Shown here: one piece after another, positions 61,435 through 63,436 of the stretch
How positions within the stretch are numbered: position 1 is the stretch's first letter
Layout: each line of letters begins with the position of its first letter
NCBI GenBank assembly: GCA_049615605.1
Contig: JBMZFW010000001.1
Coordinates: 1-63,436, forward strand
Reading direction: 5' to 3'
DNA length: 63,436 nt
DNA from: JAQWUY01 sp049615605
Lineage (GTDB): Bacteria > Pseudomonadota > Alphaproteobacteria > JAQWUY01
Program-made: the position numbers and the translations under genes
Notes under the pieces: generated by a model
What the model saw: the letters and a program-made list of their open reading frames with translations, nothing else
Databases searched by the model: none
What the model was told of the DNA's origin: nothing

Positions 61435-61489
61435 TATTTGTCCTTAAAAAATAATATTGTTTAATACAAAGTATAATAATCATTAATTA

Positions 61490-62476
61490 ATGTCTAGTTC
61501 AAACAAAATGAATAATATTTTAAATCAAGTGGGTAACACACCTATTGTTAAGTTAAATAAAGCTTCTGAAATTTCAGGGGCTAATATCTATGCCAAATGT
61601 GAATTCTTAAATCCGGGTGGGTCAATCAAAGACCGTGCGGCAAAGCAAATCCTTATCAAAGCAATGGAAAATGGCGACCTTAAAAAAGGTGATACTTTTA
61701 TTGAAGCAACAGCTGGTAATACAGGCATATCATTAACATTGTTTGCAAATGCACTTGGGTTAAAATCAATTATTGTTATGCCCGAAAACCAAGCACAAGC
61801 AAAAAAAGACGCCCTTAAAAACTTAGGTGCTGAATTAATACTTGCCCCTGCGGTGCCACTTGCGGATGAAAATAATTTTCGCAATATGGCAAAAAGATTA
61901 TCACAAGAAAATGGTTATTTCCTAGCCGACCAATTTAACAACTTGGAAAACCGTAATGCCCACGCTGAAAATACAGCCACTGAAATCGCCAAACAATTAC
62001 CAGAAATAAATGGGTTTATTTGTTCTGCTGGTACAGGCGGAACAATTGGCGGGTGTGAAATTGGTTTAAGAAAATTAATCAAAGATATCAAAATCGGACT
62101 TGCTGACCCAGATGGGGCAAACCTTTATAATTATTATACAACTGGCGAATTATCAAATAATGGTAAATCATCAATTATGGAAGGTATTGGACAAAGTGCA
62201 ATTACACCAAACCTTGCTGATTTAAAAATTGATTACGCTTATAATATTTCAGATACAGACGCAGTTGCTTGTGCATTTGAGGCAATAAGCGAAGGTATAA
62301 ATGCTGGTTTATCAAGCGGTATGAATATTGCAGGAAGCATCGCTATGGGCAAAGAACTAGGGAAAGATTCAAATATTTTAACTTTTATTTGTGATACATC
62401 TGACAAATATAAAGAAAAAATGTTTAATAAAGATTTTTTAAATGAAAAAGGCATAACGCCACCAAATTGGATATAA
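61490..62476 (+). CDS. cysK: Cysteine synthase family PLP enzyme
   Basis: The 328-residue beta-family PLP enzyme has the lysine in NPGGSIKDRAA, the substrate loop EATAGNTGISL, and GTGGTIGG binding the PLP phosphate. Most likely it makes cysteine from O-acetylserine and sulfide; cystathionine beta-synthase is the alternative, because a metC-like gene follows. The C-terminus (about 290-328) is short and lacks a CBS domain. No ribosome site precedes the ATG at 61490 or the one at 61508. A consensus TATAAT at 61472-61477 would start transcription only about 6 bases before the first ATG. Confidence 0.85.
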   Translation: MSSSNKMNNILNQVGNTPIVKLNKASEISGANIYAKCEFLNPGGSIKDRAAKQILIKAMENGDLKKGDTFIEATAGNTGISLTLFANALGLKSIIVMPENQAQAKKDALKNLGAELILAPAVPLADENNFRNMAKRLSQENGYFLADQFNNLENRNAHAENTATEIAKQLPEINGFICSAGTGGTIGGCEIGLRKLIKDIKIGLADPDGANLYNYYTTGELSNNGKSSIMEGIGQSAITPNLADLKIDYAYNISDTDAVACAFEAISEGINAGLSSGMNIAGSIAMGKELGKDSNILTFICDTSDKYKEKMFNKDFLNEKGITPPNWI

Positions 62477-62492
62477 ATATAAAGAAAATAGT

Positions 62493-63436
62493 ATGAAAAA
62501 AGAAACAAAAATTATTCACCCATCAAATTACAAGGGCTGTAAAAGTCAATATGGTTCGGTTAACCCACCTATTGTTCGTGCTTCAACTGTTGCACACAAG
62601 GATTTCAATGAAATTCAAAATCCAGGCGAAGATAGGGTTATATATGGTCGTTATGGTCTTGAACCTGCTGGCACATTAAAAAGGGCTATTGCTGAATTGG
62701 AAGGTGCATATAATACAATCTTAACATCTTGTGGTTTACAAGCTGTTACATTAGGTGTTTTTTCAGCTGTTAAAGCTGGTGACCATGTTATTATTGCCGA
62801 TGGTGTATATGTTCCATCACAAAAACTAGGTAAAGAATTATTACCTGACTTTGGTGTGGAAGTTTCATTCTTTGATGCAATGAAGCCTGAAAGCCTAAAT
62901 GATTTAATCAAAGACAATACAGTTGCTGTATTCTTTGAAGTACCATCATCTGGTACTATGGAATTTCCAAACATTGAAGAAATTATTAACATTACCAAGA
63001 AGCACAATATTTTATCAATCGTTGATAATACTTGGGGTGCTGGCGGTTATTTAGTTAAACCAATGGATTATGGCGTTGATATTTCAATTCAATCATTAAC
63101 AAAGTACCCTTGCGGACATTCAGATGTGTTAATGGGTGCAATATCTGTGCGTGAAAAAGAATTATGGGAAAAAGTTAATCATAAGGCATCATTATTTGGT
63201 TCAGCCGTATCACCTGATGATATTTATCTGCTACTGCGTGGATTAAAGACTATGCCAACGCGACTTAACCAACACCACGATAATGCGATCAAAGTTGCCA
63301 AATTCTTAAAAGACCACGACAAAGTTGATGAAGTATTCTGTCCCGCACTTGAAACTTCACCAGGTCATGAAAACTGGAAAAAATATTGCACCAAAACAAA
63401 TGGATTATTTTCATTCACTTTCAAAGAAAACTATGG
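62493..63436 (+). CDS. metC: Cystathionine beta-lyase, 3' truncated
   Basis: The frame starts at ATG 62493 and is open to the window end (314 residues seen of roughly 390). It is a Cys/Met metabolism PLP enzyme: YGRYGLEPAGTLKRAIAELEGA, TSCGLQAVTLGVFSAVKAGD, the aspartate in IVDNTWGAGGYL, and the PLP Lys in SLTKYPCGHSDVLMG. The TKYPCGHSD form is characteristic of MetC, which cleaves cystathionine to homocysteine, pyruvate and ammonia, though many MetC proteins also desulfurate cysteine. It follows cysK by 16 bases. Confidence 0.88.
   Translation, partial: MKKETKIIHPSNYKGCKSQYGSVNPPIVRASTVAHKDFNEIQNPGEDRVIYGRYGLEPAGTLKRAIAELEGAYNTILTSCGLQAVTLGVFSAVKAGDHVIIADGVYVPSQKLGKELLPDFGVEVSFFDAMKPESLNDLIKDNTVAVFFEVPSSGTMEFPNIEEIINITKKHNILSIVDNTWGAGGYLVKPMDYGVDISIQSLTKYPCGHSDVLMGAISVREKELWEKVNHKASLFGSAVSPDDIYLLLRGLKTMPTRLNQHHDNAIKVAKFLKDHDKVDEVFCPALETSPGHENWKKYCTKTNGLFSFTFKENY

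Noticed and set aside
1..63436. CRISPR array, prophage, insertion sequence or plasmid genes
   Set aside because: No regularly spaced repeats and no transposase, integrase, capsid or replication-initiator motifs were seen on either strand.
1..63436. CtrA (TTAA-N7-TTAA) and CcrM (GANTC) sites as evidence of cell-cycle control
   Set aside because: In DNA this AT-rich such short words occur often by chance, and I could not count them against a background model.

Overview
The window is AT-rich (by eye about one third G+C) and reads as a chromosomal segment of an alphaproteobacterium. The evidence is gene order more than any single gene. It carries blocks typical of that class: yajC-secD-secF next to a LysM/LytM factor, pcm, serS and tatABC; mltB-rlpA-dac-tmk-holB-metG-tatD-metallo-hydrolase; a tolC-type gene followed by popZ and valS; hom-glpX-recJ; a Tim44-like gene with mltA and a divergent fxsA; and rplM-rpsI with argC nearby. 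PopZ, TrmFO, a lone LolC/E-type subunit and the CxxS first zinc finger of UvrA fit the same assignment. I cannot name the genus. Short spacers, many 1- or 8-base gene overlaps and A+T-rich codon use suggest a streamlined, possibly marine or oligotrophic organism; that part is inference.

Layout. 1-6.6 kb is a catabolic region: a 5'-truncated MttB-superfamily corrinoid methyltransferase with two short-chain dehydrogenases on the plus strand, converging on a minus-strand operon of a DapA-superfamily lyase, an aldehyde dehydrogenase and a DAO-family FAD oxidase. 6.7-8.5 kb is glnB-glnA behind a near-perfect sigma-54 promoter. 8.7-11.7 kb holds tRNA-His and small hydrolase genes. 10.9-19 kb is one long minus-strand run joining cell-wall enzymes with tmk, holB, metG and tatD. 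At 19 kb lie tRNA-Ser and a decayed copy of its 3' half plus terminator. 19.3-26.1 kb is ilvD-valS and popZ preceded by a tolC-type gene. A tRNA cluster (Cys; Lys-Asn) with an unusual inverted repeat follows. 26.8-34.3 kb is hom-glpX-recJ, Tim44-mltA, fxsA and argC. 34.35-34.86 kb carries two unrecognised small plus-strand genes behind a four-fold AGAACA repeat array. Next are rplM-rpsI, then gyrA-coaD-rhodanese-metZ, ssb diverging from uvrA-trmFO, the sec/tat/lol/proS block, an iron(III) ABC transporter (fbpC, fbpA, fbpB), and finally cysK with a 3'-truncated metC.

How the parts may work together. The first 6.6 kb looks like breakdown of a methylated nitrogen compound: demethylation, alcohol or ketone chemistry by two dehydrogenases, oxidation of a C-N bond, retro-aldol or deamination chemistry by the lyase, and aldehyde oxidation. 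PII and glutamine synthetase next door take up the released nitrogen, but they have their own promoter and terminator. The only clearly unexplained genes are the two small ORFs at 34.5 kb, a 66-residue protein at 46.2 kb, and a 52-residue membrane protein embedded downstream of secF. No CRISPR array, prophage, transposase or plasmid function was seen. No gene-free stretch exceeds about 290 bases.
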